A stretch of DNA of 64,000 nucleotides. Source: Adiantum capillus-veneris (lineage: Eukaryota > Streptophyta > Polypodiopsida > Polypodiales > Pteridaceae). The position numbers and the translations under genes are program-made. The stretch is from contig CM043963.1 of assembly GCA_014529385.2 (NCBI GenBank), positions 105,305,912 to 105,369,911 of the forward strand. Direction: 5' to 3'. Below, piece after piece: positions 1 to 10,463 of this stretch; position 1 is the stretch's first letter; every line of letters begins with the position of its first letter. The notes beneath the pieces were generated by a model. It saw only the letters and a program-made list of their open reading frames with translations. It was not told the origin of the DNA and made no database searches.

Positions 1-826
1 GAATAGAGAGGTTATACGAGTTGGCGAGCGACTATTTCCAAGCAACAAAATAAAAGAGTGAGTCTCTTTGGGTTTGTCTTTCCCAAATGTATAGCCTACA
101 GTAGTCACTACCGCCGAAGTGTTTGTTTAAAGGACATCCTCTTCCCTGTCCATATGAAAGTGACTGCCATCGACGTCATCTAAAATAGCCCCCCACCTCA
201 TATGCAATATGAAATGGAACTAACTCCATGGTGGCTTCCTACCTAGCTTAAGTTAGGAGCTACATCATTCATTGACCCTAACCCAAGACCTGTACTCTTG
301 CTCTCATCACCATGAAAATCAGTGGCATAGTAGTCCTCCCTGGCTGACACACTGAACTCACTTGGTCACTACAAAGTGGATTGTGAGCAACGAGGCTTGA
401 TCTCCTTCTTCTTCAATAGATTTTCCCAATTGCAAGATTACGTTTAGTTTTCAAACAAAGTGAGAACATTTCATTAAACATAGGACAATGATTGGTTCAT
501 TTTGTATCTATCTAAAATTAATTATAAGAAAATTAAGTAAACTTAGTATCGATGACCTGAATTCAAACAAAGACAAGATCTCTTTACAATCAATTTCATA
601 ATACAATACTCTCTAGTCATGTAATTTTGCATCTGCATAATGAATTAGTGAAAGAGGTGAAAAAGACCCCCCTCCCGACATGCCATCAGTACCCAAAAGA
701 CGATTGAAATCTCTCCAAGGTATTGCAGAACAGCTTTGACCACCGTTTGAGCATCGATGGCACGTTGGGAGGGTTTAGGGTTTCACCCTTTTCACTTGAT
801 ATCGTGGCGACAAAAGAGTATCACTA

Positions 827-862
827 ACAAGGCTGTCATTAACTTGCCAATGGTGACACTCC

Positions 863-928
<66 letters not shown>

Positions 929-931
929 GAG
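827..931. repeat. (GA)n microsatellite with inverted partner at 3809-3892
   Basis: A (GA)n tract (865-931) follows unique sequence at 827-864 containing AACTTGCCAATGG. The reverse complement of the same block, again attached to the dinucleotide tract, lies at about 3809-3892 as (CT)n followed by CCATTGGCAAGTTAG. This is a dispersed repeat present in both orientations, not a coding region, although the tract makes long Arg-Glu or Leu-Ser reading frames. The right copy lies outside the TIR at 3709-3753, so the two inverted pairs are not concentric. Confidence 0.75.
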
Positions 932-2054
932 CACTGTAATAGCATACCTTGCACTCCTCTTGCTCGAGCCTCTTTGCGTTGCTACTGTCAACCGCGGATT
1001 TGTTTTTCTTATGCAAGTGCTATTTTTATTACAAGCATGGATCCAAAGGAACGTTGAAGAGAAGCATCTCAAAATAGCTCTAAAGAGCCTAAAAATTATG
1101 TAAACATTTCATTTTATGGACTTAGCTTTGAAAAGCCTAAAAATTGTGTACAACATTTCATTTTATAGGCTGTATCAGTCCCTGCAAGCAAGCAGGCGGT
1201 GCCATTAATGCAAGAACAAAAATTATTAAAAAAATCACTGATACAACCAATCTGCGTCGGCACGTTCAATAGGCCTTTGAGGTTGCCTTTTCCATTCAAT
1301 GGCACACTATCAAATTAGGCACTTTCGGAAATTTTCGCAGTGCGAAGAACATTGTCTCTTCAACAACATAATTCTTGTCCTCCTTTGGCACCACCGCAGG
1401 ATGAGATATGTCAAGATGATGGCCGTGGTGGTGAACAAGACTGCTATCGGCACAGTCTTCAAGTTAATTTGTGGCCGTCCCACATGGATGGCCTCCTTTT
1501 TTAGCATGCCAATGAGAAAATTTCCCAATCTCCTATGAACGCTTCACTGCACATCTCATTGTTCAGAATTGTGGCTTGCAGTCACAGGTTGTGAGTCCAA
1601 AAGGCTCCTGCTTTATACAGCACTACCCAAGGTTTTGTCTTTGATGTGGCGAGAGGGTGTAGAACAAAGTGGTGGGAGGAGTGGAGGGCTAGGAGGACGA
1701 AGGGTAGAAAATGACAAGAAATAGTGAAGTTCCAAAGATGCATCCAGCAACAACAGCACAAGGTATTGATGTTAAGGAGAAGTCTTAGGAGAAGTCTGAC
1801 GGTGATGGTGTGGTGTTCTCATAGAGGTGAGAGAGTTAGAAGTCTCTACCATGGTGTGCTCATATAAGAAGCAAGAGAATTTCATCTAGCCTGGGACCCA
1901 GCTTATTCACCAGCTTTAATCTGAATGTCCGAATCATCTCAGCACCAATATTGAGACCGCCGTCCCAGATCATCGCAACTCAGATAATTAGCTGTGCTCA
2001 TCCCCTCTCTACTCTATGAAGCTCCCTCACAACCAGAGGTGTTAGCACAGAAGG

Positions 2055-2615
2055 CCTCGCAAGCTAGACTTCAAAATTGTAGGCGCTCTCCAGCTATGCT
2101 TAGCACAGAATTCCACTCTCCATTTAGACTTCTCCGCAAGCCGCTCCCTTTTAAAACCTGCCAAAACCAATCCGCGCCGGCGCGGACTGGTTCGATCAGG
2201 TTTTGTTGTTGCAATGAGACAATAGGCTTTTGTGGCTTGCGACTCACCTAAAGGGAATTCACTAGCGGAGTGCCATGCCTGCATGAGTGACAGCGGGGAC
2301 AGATTGCAGCAGCGAGCGACAACTACTGACAACAGCCTCGCAAGCTAGACTTCATTGTAGGCCGCTCTCCAGCTATGCTTAGCACAGAATTCCACTCTCC
2401 ATTTAGGCTTCTCCGCAGGCCGCTCCCTTTTGAAACCTGCCGAAACCAGTCCGCGACGGCGCGGACTGGTTCGAGCAGGTTTTGCTATTGCAATGATACA
2501 GTAGGCTTTTGTGGCTTGCGATGCACCTAAAGGGAATTCACTGGCAGAGTGCCATGCATGTGTGTGTGACAGCAGGGACAGCTTGCAGCAGCCGACGACT
2601 ACCGACAACGGCTCT
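2055..2615. repeat. Two tandem units of about 281 bp (R1)
   Basis: Unit 1 (2055-2335) and unit 2 (2336 to about 2615) both begin CCTCGCAAGCTAGACTTC. They are nearly identical along their length, with scattered substitutions and a few small indels. Each carries a GC-rich palindrome near its centre (2165-2192 and 2444-2471). Open frames across them are by-products of the repeat. No gene is seen. Confidence 0.85.
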
Positions 2616-3067
2616 GGCAACAGCTAGTTTGCAGGTGGCGATAGAATGATAGAAAAAAGCATTATTAGTTTTTCAAAACCACTAGTTTGAAGGTGGAAAA
2701 AGTTTAATGATAATAAAAAAAGGCCCTTCCGCTAAAGGTGCCGAGCCCGCTGGTTTGCTCCTACAAACAGTCCGCGCCGGCGCGGACTGGTTGTGGCAGC
2801 AAATGGGCCTAGGGTGTTGTGGCTAGTGGCACATTTGAAGGGCGTTCGATGGCAAGCCATTATAGATGCGTGTAGGCGACGGCTTGGGATAGCAAAGCTG
2901 TGGACGCCCCTCCAAAATAAGCTATGAAGCTATTTTTTTAAAATCACTAGTTTGCGGATGGTGACAGTTTAAGGATAATAACCAAAAAAAACCCTTCCGT
3001 CATAGGCTCCGATTCCACAATAGCCTACTGCTTTGCTCCTACAAACAATTCGTGCCGGCGTAGACTG
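2165..3067. repeat. Series of four GC-rich palindromes
   Basis: The half-site CAGTCCGCGCC followed by its reverse complement gives a 22-bp palindrome, perfect at 2768-2789. Near-perfect 28-bp versions that include flanking AACC/GGTT lie at 2165-2192 and 2444-2471, and a degraded one lies at 3046-3067. Another degraded copy sits far away at 57686-57707. Such sequence could form a very stable hairpin in single-stranded DNA or RNA, or be a dimeric binding site. Nothing in the sequence decides between these. Confidence 0.8.
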
Positions 3068-3212
3068 GTTGTGGCCGCAAACTAGTAGGGTGTTGTGGCT
3101 AGTGGCTAGTGGCACACTTGGAGGGCATTGAATGGCGGACCACCATACATGCATGTAGGCAATGGCCGAGGATAATAGAGTTGTGGACGCCCCTCCAAAA
3201 CGAGCTATGAAG
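2681..3212. repeat. Two tandem units of about 265 bp (R2)
   Basis: Units at 2681-2945 and 2946 to about 3212 both run from ACTAGTTTG through CCCTTCCG and TTTGCTCCTACAAACA to GTGGACGCCCCTCCAAAA. They are more diverged than the R1 pair and differ from it in sequence. They still carry the same GC-rich palindrome (2768-2789 perfect, 3046-3067 degraded). The second unit has a short internal duplication of GTGGCTA. Confidence 0.8.
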
Positions 3213-3753
3213 CTATGCTAGAGCAACGGTGTAGACCATTTGCAGAAATCACAAAAGCATCCAAAAATTGTACAATAGCAGGCATGGAGGCCTTGTATGG
3301 TCCAACAACCTCTAATGAGTTCATATTGAACAGTTGCGGCAACTCGAAAGTTTAGGAGAGTTTGTTGTGGACACTGGAAAGTGTCTAGCTCATGACAAAG
3401 ACATACAACAAAAGCATGAAAGTTGTTGTGGTGATGGCAGAGGCTAGACAATTGGCGGATGTGGATTGGGCCGAGCTCCTTATTAATATTGGTCAGCTGC
3501 TGCAGCTGGAGGTAGACCCGGCGGTGACCACACTGAATGGCAATCTATCTCTGAATACCAAATCCGGCTAGATTCTGCGGTAAAATTTTCCCAACAATCC
3601 GATGGTGCCTGTCTAGTCAACTTTTTCATGCCTTCCCATGTTGAAATCCTGGCTCTATTATTGGGGGGAATTGCAAAAGGAGGCCTCCCAGCACTTTAAC
3701 CTAGCAGCAAACGCTTCGGCGGTAGTGACTACTGTAGGCTATACATTTGGGAA

Positions 3754-3806
3754 TTTCCATAAATTATAGGAATCTTTGTGTTTTGGTAAAGTTTCCTATG
3801 AAATAA

Positions 3807-3855
<49 letters not shown>

Positions 3856-6044
3856 GCAGTGCTGCCCATTGGCAAGTTAGTGATGGCCTTGTTGTTGTTA
3901 TGATATAATATGGTGGCACTACATATAAGCATTTAATGCGTCTGGTGTTATGCATTGACTAAGAAATGTTTTTTTAATTTCTTATAGTTCGGTGGAGACC
4001 TTATAGACTTTTTTTTGTTTCAGTGAGCTTCATAATGGCACAGTAAATACATTTGAACATCATTCTTCAACCCTCCTACTTGCTTGCTCTTTTTTTCTTG
4101 TGGATGAGTGGATACATTATTACGAACCTTTCCTTCTTACAAAGGTAATACTATTGTCAAGTTCTTGAGGAGGAGGATGAAATACTATCTAGAGGAAAAT
4201 TTCCTATCTGCGGTCCTCACCGTTATAAAAAAAACTAGTTCTTGTTTATTGTAGTAATTAGTTGCAAGACATCAAAGTTGCTACACTTAAACAAAATTTT
4301 AATATTTAAGATGAAGAATTCTCTTTGTTTCCTATCACGTTGTTTGGAGAACACGTGAAGCTTGAACATGGAGAAAACACCCTTGGCACACAGTGGACCA
4401 CGAAGTTTCACAGTCCTACAAGATAGCTATCTCCTCTTCATTGTTGCAAAATCAAAGTGATTTAAAGGTTTCACCATTAGTAATCAAAGAGGATATCGTT
4501 GCCCATGAGTTTGTGCATCAAAAATCACTTACAAAAGTGGAGTTGTTTTAAGCCTAAGGAGGTGCTCAGGTAGCATTGTAGGCCTGCAAGGTTGTGTGGT
4601 TGGACTGTTGTGCCTTTTTTGGATACTCTTGGGGCCAAATTTTTGGTGTACCATTAATTTTTTTCCTTTGGATCTCCATACTTTAATGAGAGTAAGGAGC
4701 ATAGCATAAAAGTTTATTTTAGGGGGATGAGGAGATCACCCATTTCTCAAGTACTTGGTTTAGGCCATGGTTCTAAAATGTGAATTTCTAACAACAAAGC
4801 ACTGATTTGTGGTGGTGGTGATTAAAACATGCCTAGCATAACTATTGTATTCAAAAATTATTACACTCTTTCTAATTTGTTCTCAAATTCGCTCAGAATT
4901 TTTCTATGCTCGGTTTCTTTAGCTCGGTGGATTAGAATCCCCGAATAGAGTATTGATAGTGTTTCACTTGGAAGAGAAGATATCCCTACAAGAATAGAAG
5001 CGATGTTTCTTTAGCCACAGCAACGCGTGAGTCACATACTAGTATATGAGAAAATAGTTCGAATATTTTGCAAATTTAAAATTTTCTACTTGTATTTCCA
5101 TTATGTATTTGTATAAGGAATAAACTTGCCGCTTAGACAAAAAAGAATTTTTCGAAGACTGCATCATAAGATCAAACTCCTATGGATATTTTGTTTAATG
5201 TTTTAATCTCTAAAGCCATTTTCAAGCATGCAAAGAAAGTAAATGCTGCCTAGCATTCTAAAACAATAGAATGTAAGAAAAGAGCTTCACAAATAGTTGC
5301 TGCCGATATCCTTTGAACCGATAGTACCGATTTACATTCTGAGGCAATTACAAAATTATCTAGGGAGTCATCAAAAGATTCTATTCTGTATACACATAAC
5401 ATTTAAGCTGTCAGATTTTCTAGAAAGTCTTGCATGCGAACGATCAAGCGTATCCCATTGCTATGTAATCTTCGTAGCCTTTCAACATCCATTCAACAAT
5501 GTAATTTTGTTCTCTACTTAATATAAAACTCTCGCACCCTTTATGAAGAAAAAAAAAACAAGAAAATTAAAGAAAGGATGTGAAATGAAAGATAAGTTTT
5601 TATGATGCATTGAAAGCTATGAAAGTCCAATCACCCAGCCCAATCACCCAGCCCAACACTAAGGGTTTCTTTTAGAAAGCCAGAAACGTTTTCAAAGACA
5701 ACACCACCTACTTGTCCAAAAGATAAAGGGAGCAAGCCTCTTGATACAATGGAAAAGATGATGAACATTATGTGTGGATATAAATTATCTTCCTTTCTTT
5801 CACATATCTAGGCTATCCTTCACGATTATTCTTGAATGCCCTATCATGTGTATGATTGCTCTAAATTGTTATTTAATCTGGAGCTACAGTGTCCATTTTC
5901 ACACAATGCCTCGTAAAGTCCACCCCATTAGAATTTGCCATTTTCAGGTTGCCAGGGCTCTTGTAGACCGGCTAGAACCTCGTTTTAGAACACTATTAAT
6001 TACCCTTTGCATTTCCGAAGGATCGTGAGGATGAACCTAGACGT
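3754..6044. other. Gene-free interval, nothing convincing seen
   Basis: About 2.3 kb of mostly AT-rich DNA with a (CT)n tract at 3809-3853. There is no long frame with recognisable domains on either strand. The short open frames at 5297-5521 and 5774-6028 (+) do not resemble a known family and have no supporting context. A short exact duplication of CAATCACCCAGCCC lies near 5630-5655. Confidence 0.6.
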
Positions 6045-6107
6045 GAAAGCGCACACTTACTCCACAGACACAAGGAAGAAAGCGCACACTTACTCCACAG
6101 ACACAAG
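6045..6107. repeat. 33-bp tandem duplication upstream of the TPR gene
   Basis: A 30-bp block starting GAAAGCGCACACTTACTCC occurs at 6045-6074 and again, identically, at 6078-6107. It lies directly before the (CT)n tract and the start codon at 6165. It is therefore probably in the proximal promoter or 5' leader of the downstream gene. Whether it is regulatory cannot be judged from sequence alone. Confidence 0.8.
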
Positions 6108-6116
6108 CAAGTAGGC

Positions 6117-6121
<5 letters not shown>

Positions 6122-6147
<26 letters not shown>
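6122..6147. repeat. (CT)n tract in the 5' leader of the TPR gene
   Basis: A run of TC dinucleotides ends 18 bp before the predicted ATG at 6165. Pyrimidine-rich CT tracts are common in plant 5' untranslated regions and core promoters (GAGA/Y-patch type elements), so this one may be part of the leader. An ATG at 6119 opens a different frame through the tract and would act only as an upstream AUG. Confidence 0.7.
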
Positions 6148-6164
6148 GGCTTGGAAGAGGTGGG

Positions 6165-7952
6165 ATGGCAGTTGCAGAGGAAGAGGGGAGGGCGCCATTT
6201 CATGCTGTTCACAAGGTGCCTGCAGGGGATGGTGTTTACGTTCGGGCAAAGCATGCTCAGGTACCCAAGAAGGGGGGGGGGGGGGGGGCAGGCGGAGGAG
6301 AGAGAGAGACGCACACACACAGAGACGAGAGAGCTAATCAGATAGCGAATTTTGGCTAGATGAGTGCCCCACAGACCGCTGGTTGGCCAGTGTAGAGGTC
6401 TAACGTATGTGTGCACATCGCCTTTGCACTCCAGCTTGTGGAGAGGATGCCAGAGAAGGCCATTTCTCTGTTCTGGGCGTCTCTTGAGGCTGGGGATCGA
6501 GTGGACAGTGCCTTGAAGGATTTAGCCATCATCCTCAAGCAGCAGAATCGGTCCCACGACGCCATTCTCGCCATCTCTACCTTTCGTTCCCGCTGCTCTG
6601 AATCTGCCCAAGACTCCCTCGACAATGTTCTTCTCGATCTCTACAAGGTACAGCGACTTTAAGGCATTTTGTTTGAATGGGCTTGTATGCGTTGCATCTA
6701 GATTCATGTGGTTAATGAAGCCATGATAAAAGCTACATAAGGGAGTAAACACTGCACGGTAGACGGCGAACAATGCATCGTTATGCCCGAGACACTGCTT
6801 ATATGTGTGCAACACACTGTCATTTACTCTGACTATATGAGAGCCTTGATGATGTGGATCGTTACTCTACCATCTTACATGTATTCCTTCTCTCAGAGCA
6901 GTGGTCGTCTGGATGATCAAATTGCTCTGCTGATGCGCAAGCTTAGGGCCTTTCAAAGTAGCCAGAGTTTCAATGGCAAACGCACCAAAACCGCACGATC
7001 ACAAGGCAAAAAGTTTCAAATTTCTGTGGAGCAAGAAGTTGCTAGGCTCTTGGTATGCTTTTTCTTGTGCTTTGTGGGATATGTGTGTGGGTGCATGTGT
7101 GCGCGCACTCGCGACAGACATATAGCCCATGTTAAACTGATATTTTGAGCTCTTCAACCTTGTAGGGAAATCTTGGTTGGGCATACATGCAGCAATTCAA
7201 CTTCAAAGATGCCGAGTCCACGTACAGGTGAGCTTGACACCTTGTTTCGTATGTCAGAGAGCATGATTCATATGAGTGCATTGAAAAGGCGGTAGCAATT
7301 GGTGCAGACAGGCATTGGCCTTAGAGGTTGACAGCAACAAGGCGTGCAACTTAGGCGTGTGCTTGATGAAGCAAGGCAAAGCAGAGGAGGCCATAGCCGT
7401 GCTGCAAGAGGCCGCTTCCTTGTCCAGCAACAAGCGAGCCAGTTCAGGGTCACATTTGAAGTCATATGAACGAGCACAAGAGCTCATGCACCAAGCGTCT
7501 GCAATGTTGATGTTAAATGACTCGGCAAAGCATTGGATAGAAGGACCTCTCTCCTGAGTGCCATTTTGTTGGAGGAGGGAGTGCAATCACATAGTCATTT
7601 CAAGAGAGCTTCCGATGATAGAAGCACTCAGTCCGAAGTGATTGTTAGAGACAAATGCACCATCGATGTCAGAATGGCCGATAATGAAGATGCTGAGGTG
7701 ATGAGTGGGAGAGTGGAAGCTGCTTATGATCAAGGTGATGACAAGACCGCAACAGGAAGTGCATGTGAGGATAGTCAAGAAAGCAGCCATTTGAGAACCT
7801 CAAATATGGAGGAAGGTACCCGTGGATCCCTTCAAGTTGAACCTGTCCGAAGTGGGGCTTCTCTAAATTCTTTGTGGCAGTCACAAATGCATGCCCAGCG
7901 GAGGCTTCCTGTGTTTCAAGACATCACATTACTAGGAAGTGCAGCTGCTTAA
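6165..7952 (+). CDS. MS5/TDM1-SDI1 family TPR protein, spliced
   Basis: Exons 6165-6260, 6435-6647, 6897-7052, 7166-7227 and 7308 onward join in phase with GT-AG introns of 174, 249, 113 and 80 bp. The joined product follows the plant family of SULFUR DEFICIENCY-INDUCED 1 and MALE STERILITY 5/POLLENLESS 3. It has FHAVHKVPAGDGVYVRAKHAQ at the start, then GDRVDSALKDLAIILKQ, QDSLDNVLLDLYK, NGKRTKTARSQGKKFQ, NLGWAYMQQ and NKACNLGVCLMKQGK. Family members are TPR adaptors acting in sulfur-starvation responses or in exit from male meiosis; which role applies here is unknown. The exon 5 frame stops at 7555-7557. A second frame, open from 7521 to 7952, carries a C-terminal motif RRLPVFQDIT that I recall from family members. 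One phase-consistent GT-AG intron, 7512-7594, would join them; an indel is the alternative. Intron 1 contains an 18-G run near 6271. Confidence 0.88.
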
Positions 7953-8191
7953 ACGCTGTTTTTAACAAATTATAAGGTCAGCCATTGATGTAACTTCTAC
8001 GGTGTCTGCGTGCGGACTCATGAAATTAACTATGAGGTCTGTGTGTTGGTGCACGCTTGGAACTTCGCTGTGGGTGGGTCTGGATAACTCGCTCTTCGTG
8101 TGCTACGTGATGAACCCGCTGAGGGTTGTTCAATGCATTCATTGGCATGTTAAGGTCAGATTTTTCCTCCGTTGTAATTAGGCACCATATT

Positions 8192-8222
<31 letters not shown>

Positions 8223-8479
8223 AAAAGCATAGCTGACAATTCTATTGCTTGACCCCCCTTGGAGCACCCAAAGTGGTGTCTATCCCAAGGGAAGAGCAAA
8301 ACTCTAACAATAGATGCCCCTAGGTAATTACAAGGGCCAAGGGCTAAACATTAAAAAACTTGAATACACACGAGGGAGAACCCCCTAACGCAAGAGAAAA
8401 GAGGAGGGAGAGGGTATGCACCAAAGCCTTTAAAAGATAGCCACTTCTAAACTGCTCTCTCTCTCTCTCTCTCTCTCTC
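7953..8479. other. 3' flank of the TPR gene with two (CT)n tracts
   Basis: After the stop at 7952 there is about 500 bp without a recognisable gene. It should contain the 3' untranslated region. Two (CT)n tracts lie at about 8196-8221 and 8455-8480. The second abuts the left end of retroelement 2, whose terminal TG appears here as TC. Confidence 0.6.
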
Positions 8480-9471
8480 TCAAACCGGCCCGTAGGACGG
8501 TAGGCTTTGGCTTTCACTCAAAATTCTTTACTTTACTTTAGACACACACAGAGAGAGAGTACTTTGCAAAAGGAACTTGCGACGGGAATTAACACTTAAG
8601 TACACAAAGTTCGGAAGCTAGAATGCTCCGAGCAGACGTAGACAACCTGTAGGCCCCAAAATTGGTACCCCTTTTTGTATTTCTTCATTCTTTGAGAGGG
8701 TAAATTACAAAGTAGAGAGTCTTGGGAATTCTTTACTTCTATCTAGATAGATTCCACCTATCTTTGCCAAATTTCGGTAGCATAACAGCCTTGAAACTTG
8801 CGCGAAACCAATTCCCTTGTTGAAACTCGCTTCCACTGGCATAAACCCTTTGATTCTTGTCCAAAAACAATAATTTCAGCGCATTGTATTTACTTGTTTT
8901 TGCTCTGTTTTCAGCCCCAAACAGTCCCCTAACTGTACTTTGTCAATGGGACACAATTCCCAACGGTTTTGGCGTCCGTACGATTGAAAAATAGTCCATT
9001 TATAGCGCATACACAGCACTGAAATGCACTTGTACGGTGAGGTTATGACCCTTACCGGTGCCTGCTTTGGAGTAGCAATTAGCTACCCATGTTCCTGCTC
9101 AAGGAGGTTTTTGCCTCAGCACAAAAGCATGAAACCACACAGTTGCACATCAGTCAAATGAAGAGTTCTCTTGTGGGGGCATCATATAACTGCACGTAGA
9201 GGAGAGGGAGAGAGAGAGAGAGAGAGAGCAGTGTAGTGTGCAGGGCATCACTCCTAGCACCACACTGTACATGAGAGGGAAAGAAAGCACTCCATAGCTC
9301 TTAACCTGTGACAAATGCAAAATGAGGCCTCCCTCAGCTAGAAATTCAGCGCGCTTTTTTCTGAATGAGGCTGCAAGTACACAAGAAAGTGCCACTTGGC
9401 ACATTTACAAGCATTTGCTCGTTTCGTGGCTGCCACCTAAAAATCTCCCGCCTGGTTGCCTAGTTGACTTC
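8480..9471 (-). repeat. Element 2, 3' LTR, first part
   Basis: The sequence beginning AAACCGGCC aligns with the right LTR from 34420 onward. It includes shared blocks such as GGTAGGCTTTGGCTTTCAC and a stretch near 9150-9420 that has no gene. The copy is cut at 9471 by element 1 and resumes at 28493. A (GA)n tract at 9201-9229 is shortened in the right copy. Confidence 0.9.
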
Positions 9472-10414
9472 TGTTAAGGCGGTTACGTCGCTAGCGGAAG
9501 CTAAATAGCGAGAACTCAACCAACAACAGAATTTGTCGGACGAGAACGAAGCTTGATCCGCAGGCGCATGGAAACAATTAGGTGGGTGTCAAATCACCTA
9601 CGCGACCTTCTAATGACAATCACTACTAAGGAAATCAAATCTAAGTTCTAAAATACGCAAGTGATTGAAATCCGTACTACGAACGAATGCTATACGAAAC
9701 AGGATCTAGAATCATTGAATCGATCTCAAACTCAAGGGGAAGTCTATGCACTAGGTAAGAACAACACCTTAAAGACTTGAACTGCAAAATCAACCTATAA
9801 TCACTCCGTGCGGTAAACGTGTATGAAGACAGGCCGAAAAATACAGGTGACCGAAACTTGACCCCGATGGTACTAATGCGTAGCTCTACTCGTTGTGGTT
9901 CTATAGATACGCTGCACGCTCTATTTCGACACACGAGTTGGAAGAAAACTCACACTGAAGCTCGTAGGAACTTACCACACATAGAAGCCGATAGCGCGCA
10001 CTCTTGGTATCAGTGCGTAGCTCTCGTCGTTGCTAACACAATGGCGGTGTCGCTTCTCCAATGGCGGCTCCGTAGCTCGTGTAGCAAGTAGATAAGACTC
10101 TCTCTCTCTCTCATACTCTCTCTCAGACACAGTCACGGCGCTCAAAAACTCACTTTGATTAATAATCTGAATCCCCTTAGGTTACAAAAACTTTGGCTTA
10201 TATACCTCAGCCTTGGAGGTGAGAACATCTCTAACTAATTACATCAGCAAGTGAAATTACTTCGGAATTACAAGCTGGAAACTCAATTGAGTCCCGTTAC
10301 TTAATGAATGGCTCAATTCAAAATCAATGTCGGAAAGACATTTATTACAATCAATGGTTACAAAAATGATGAGTGTGAGCAAAAATGTGGGTGTGATCCT
10401 CTGCTGGTTCAACA
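9472..10414 (-). repeat. Element 1, 3' LTR
   Basis: This copy is 943 bp, the same length as the copy at 27550-28492. On the coding (minus) strand it begins TGTTGAACC directly after the PPT. It includes a (CT)n tract at about 10099-10128 and a TATA-like TATATAAG on the minus strand at 10197-10204. Open frames within it (for example 9819-10091) appear in both LTRs and are not genes. Confidence 0.96.
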
Positions 10415-10427
10415 CTCCCCCCCTCCG
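10415..10427 (-). other. Element 1 polypurine tract (PPT)
   Basis: Read on the minus strand this is CGGAGGGGGGGAG, directly followed by the 3' LTR. A purine run in this place primes plus-strand DNA synthesis in LTR retroelements. It lies 36 bp after the stop of ORF-X (10464-10466), so ORF-X reaches almost to the LTR. Confidence 0.9.
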
Positions 10428-10463
10428 CGTTCATGTCGTCCCTGACATGACCTTTATGCTTGG

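Larger units (their letters stand above)
80..3753. mobile_element. Candidate non-autonomous TIR (fold-back or MULE-like) element
   Basis: Positions 80-124 and 3709-3753 form a 45-bp inverted repeat with a single mismatch. It starts TTCCCAAATGTATAGCC on the left, and the exact reverse complement lies on the right. Long, nearly perfect TIRs of this kind are usual for Mutator-like or fold-back elements. I could not find a matching 8-11 bp target duplication just outside either TIR, and no transposase frame lies inside. The call is therefore a non-autonomous or decayed element. The interior (3.6 kb) holds a (GA)n tract, two pairs of tandem repeats with GC-rich palindromes and no convincing gene. 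An alternative is two unrelated dispersed repeats in opposite orientation. Confidence 0.5.

Noticed and set aside
757-1072. Open frames rich in Glu-Arg or Leu-Ser at dinucleotide tracts
   Set aside because: They are translations of the (GA)n/(CT)n tract in several frames. The same occurs at 3764-3955, 6037-6416, 47340-47536, 57520-57822 and 62298-62683. No conserved sequence surrounds them.
2186-2200. B-box-like GGTTCGATCAGG
   Set aside because: It is the edge of the GC palindrome in the tandem repeat. No A box or tRNA fold is near, so it is not a tRNA gene.
2042-2620. Two similar minus-strand frames of about 90 codons
   Set aside because: They are the two R1 tandem units read in the same frame. 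Similarity is due to DNA duplication, and no start context or domain supports a protein.
9819-10091. Plus-strand frame of 90 codons
   Set aside because: It lies in the LTR of element 1 and recurs in the other LTR (27936-28169) on the strand opposite to the genes. It is an LTR by-product.
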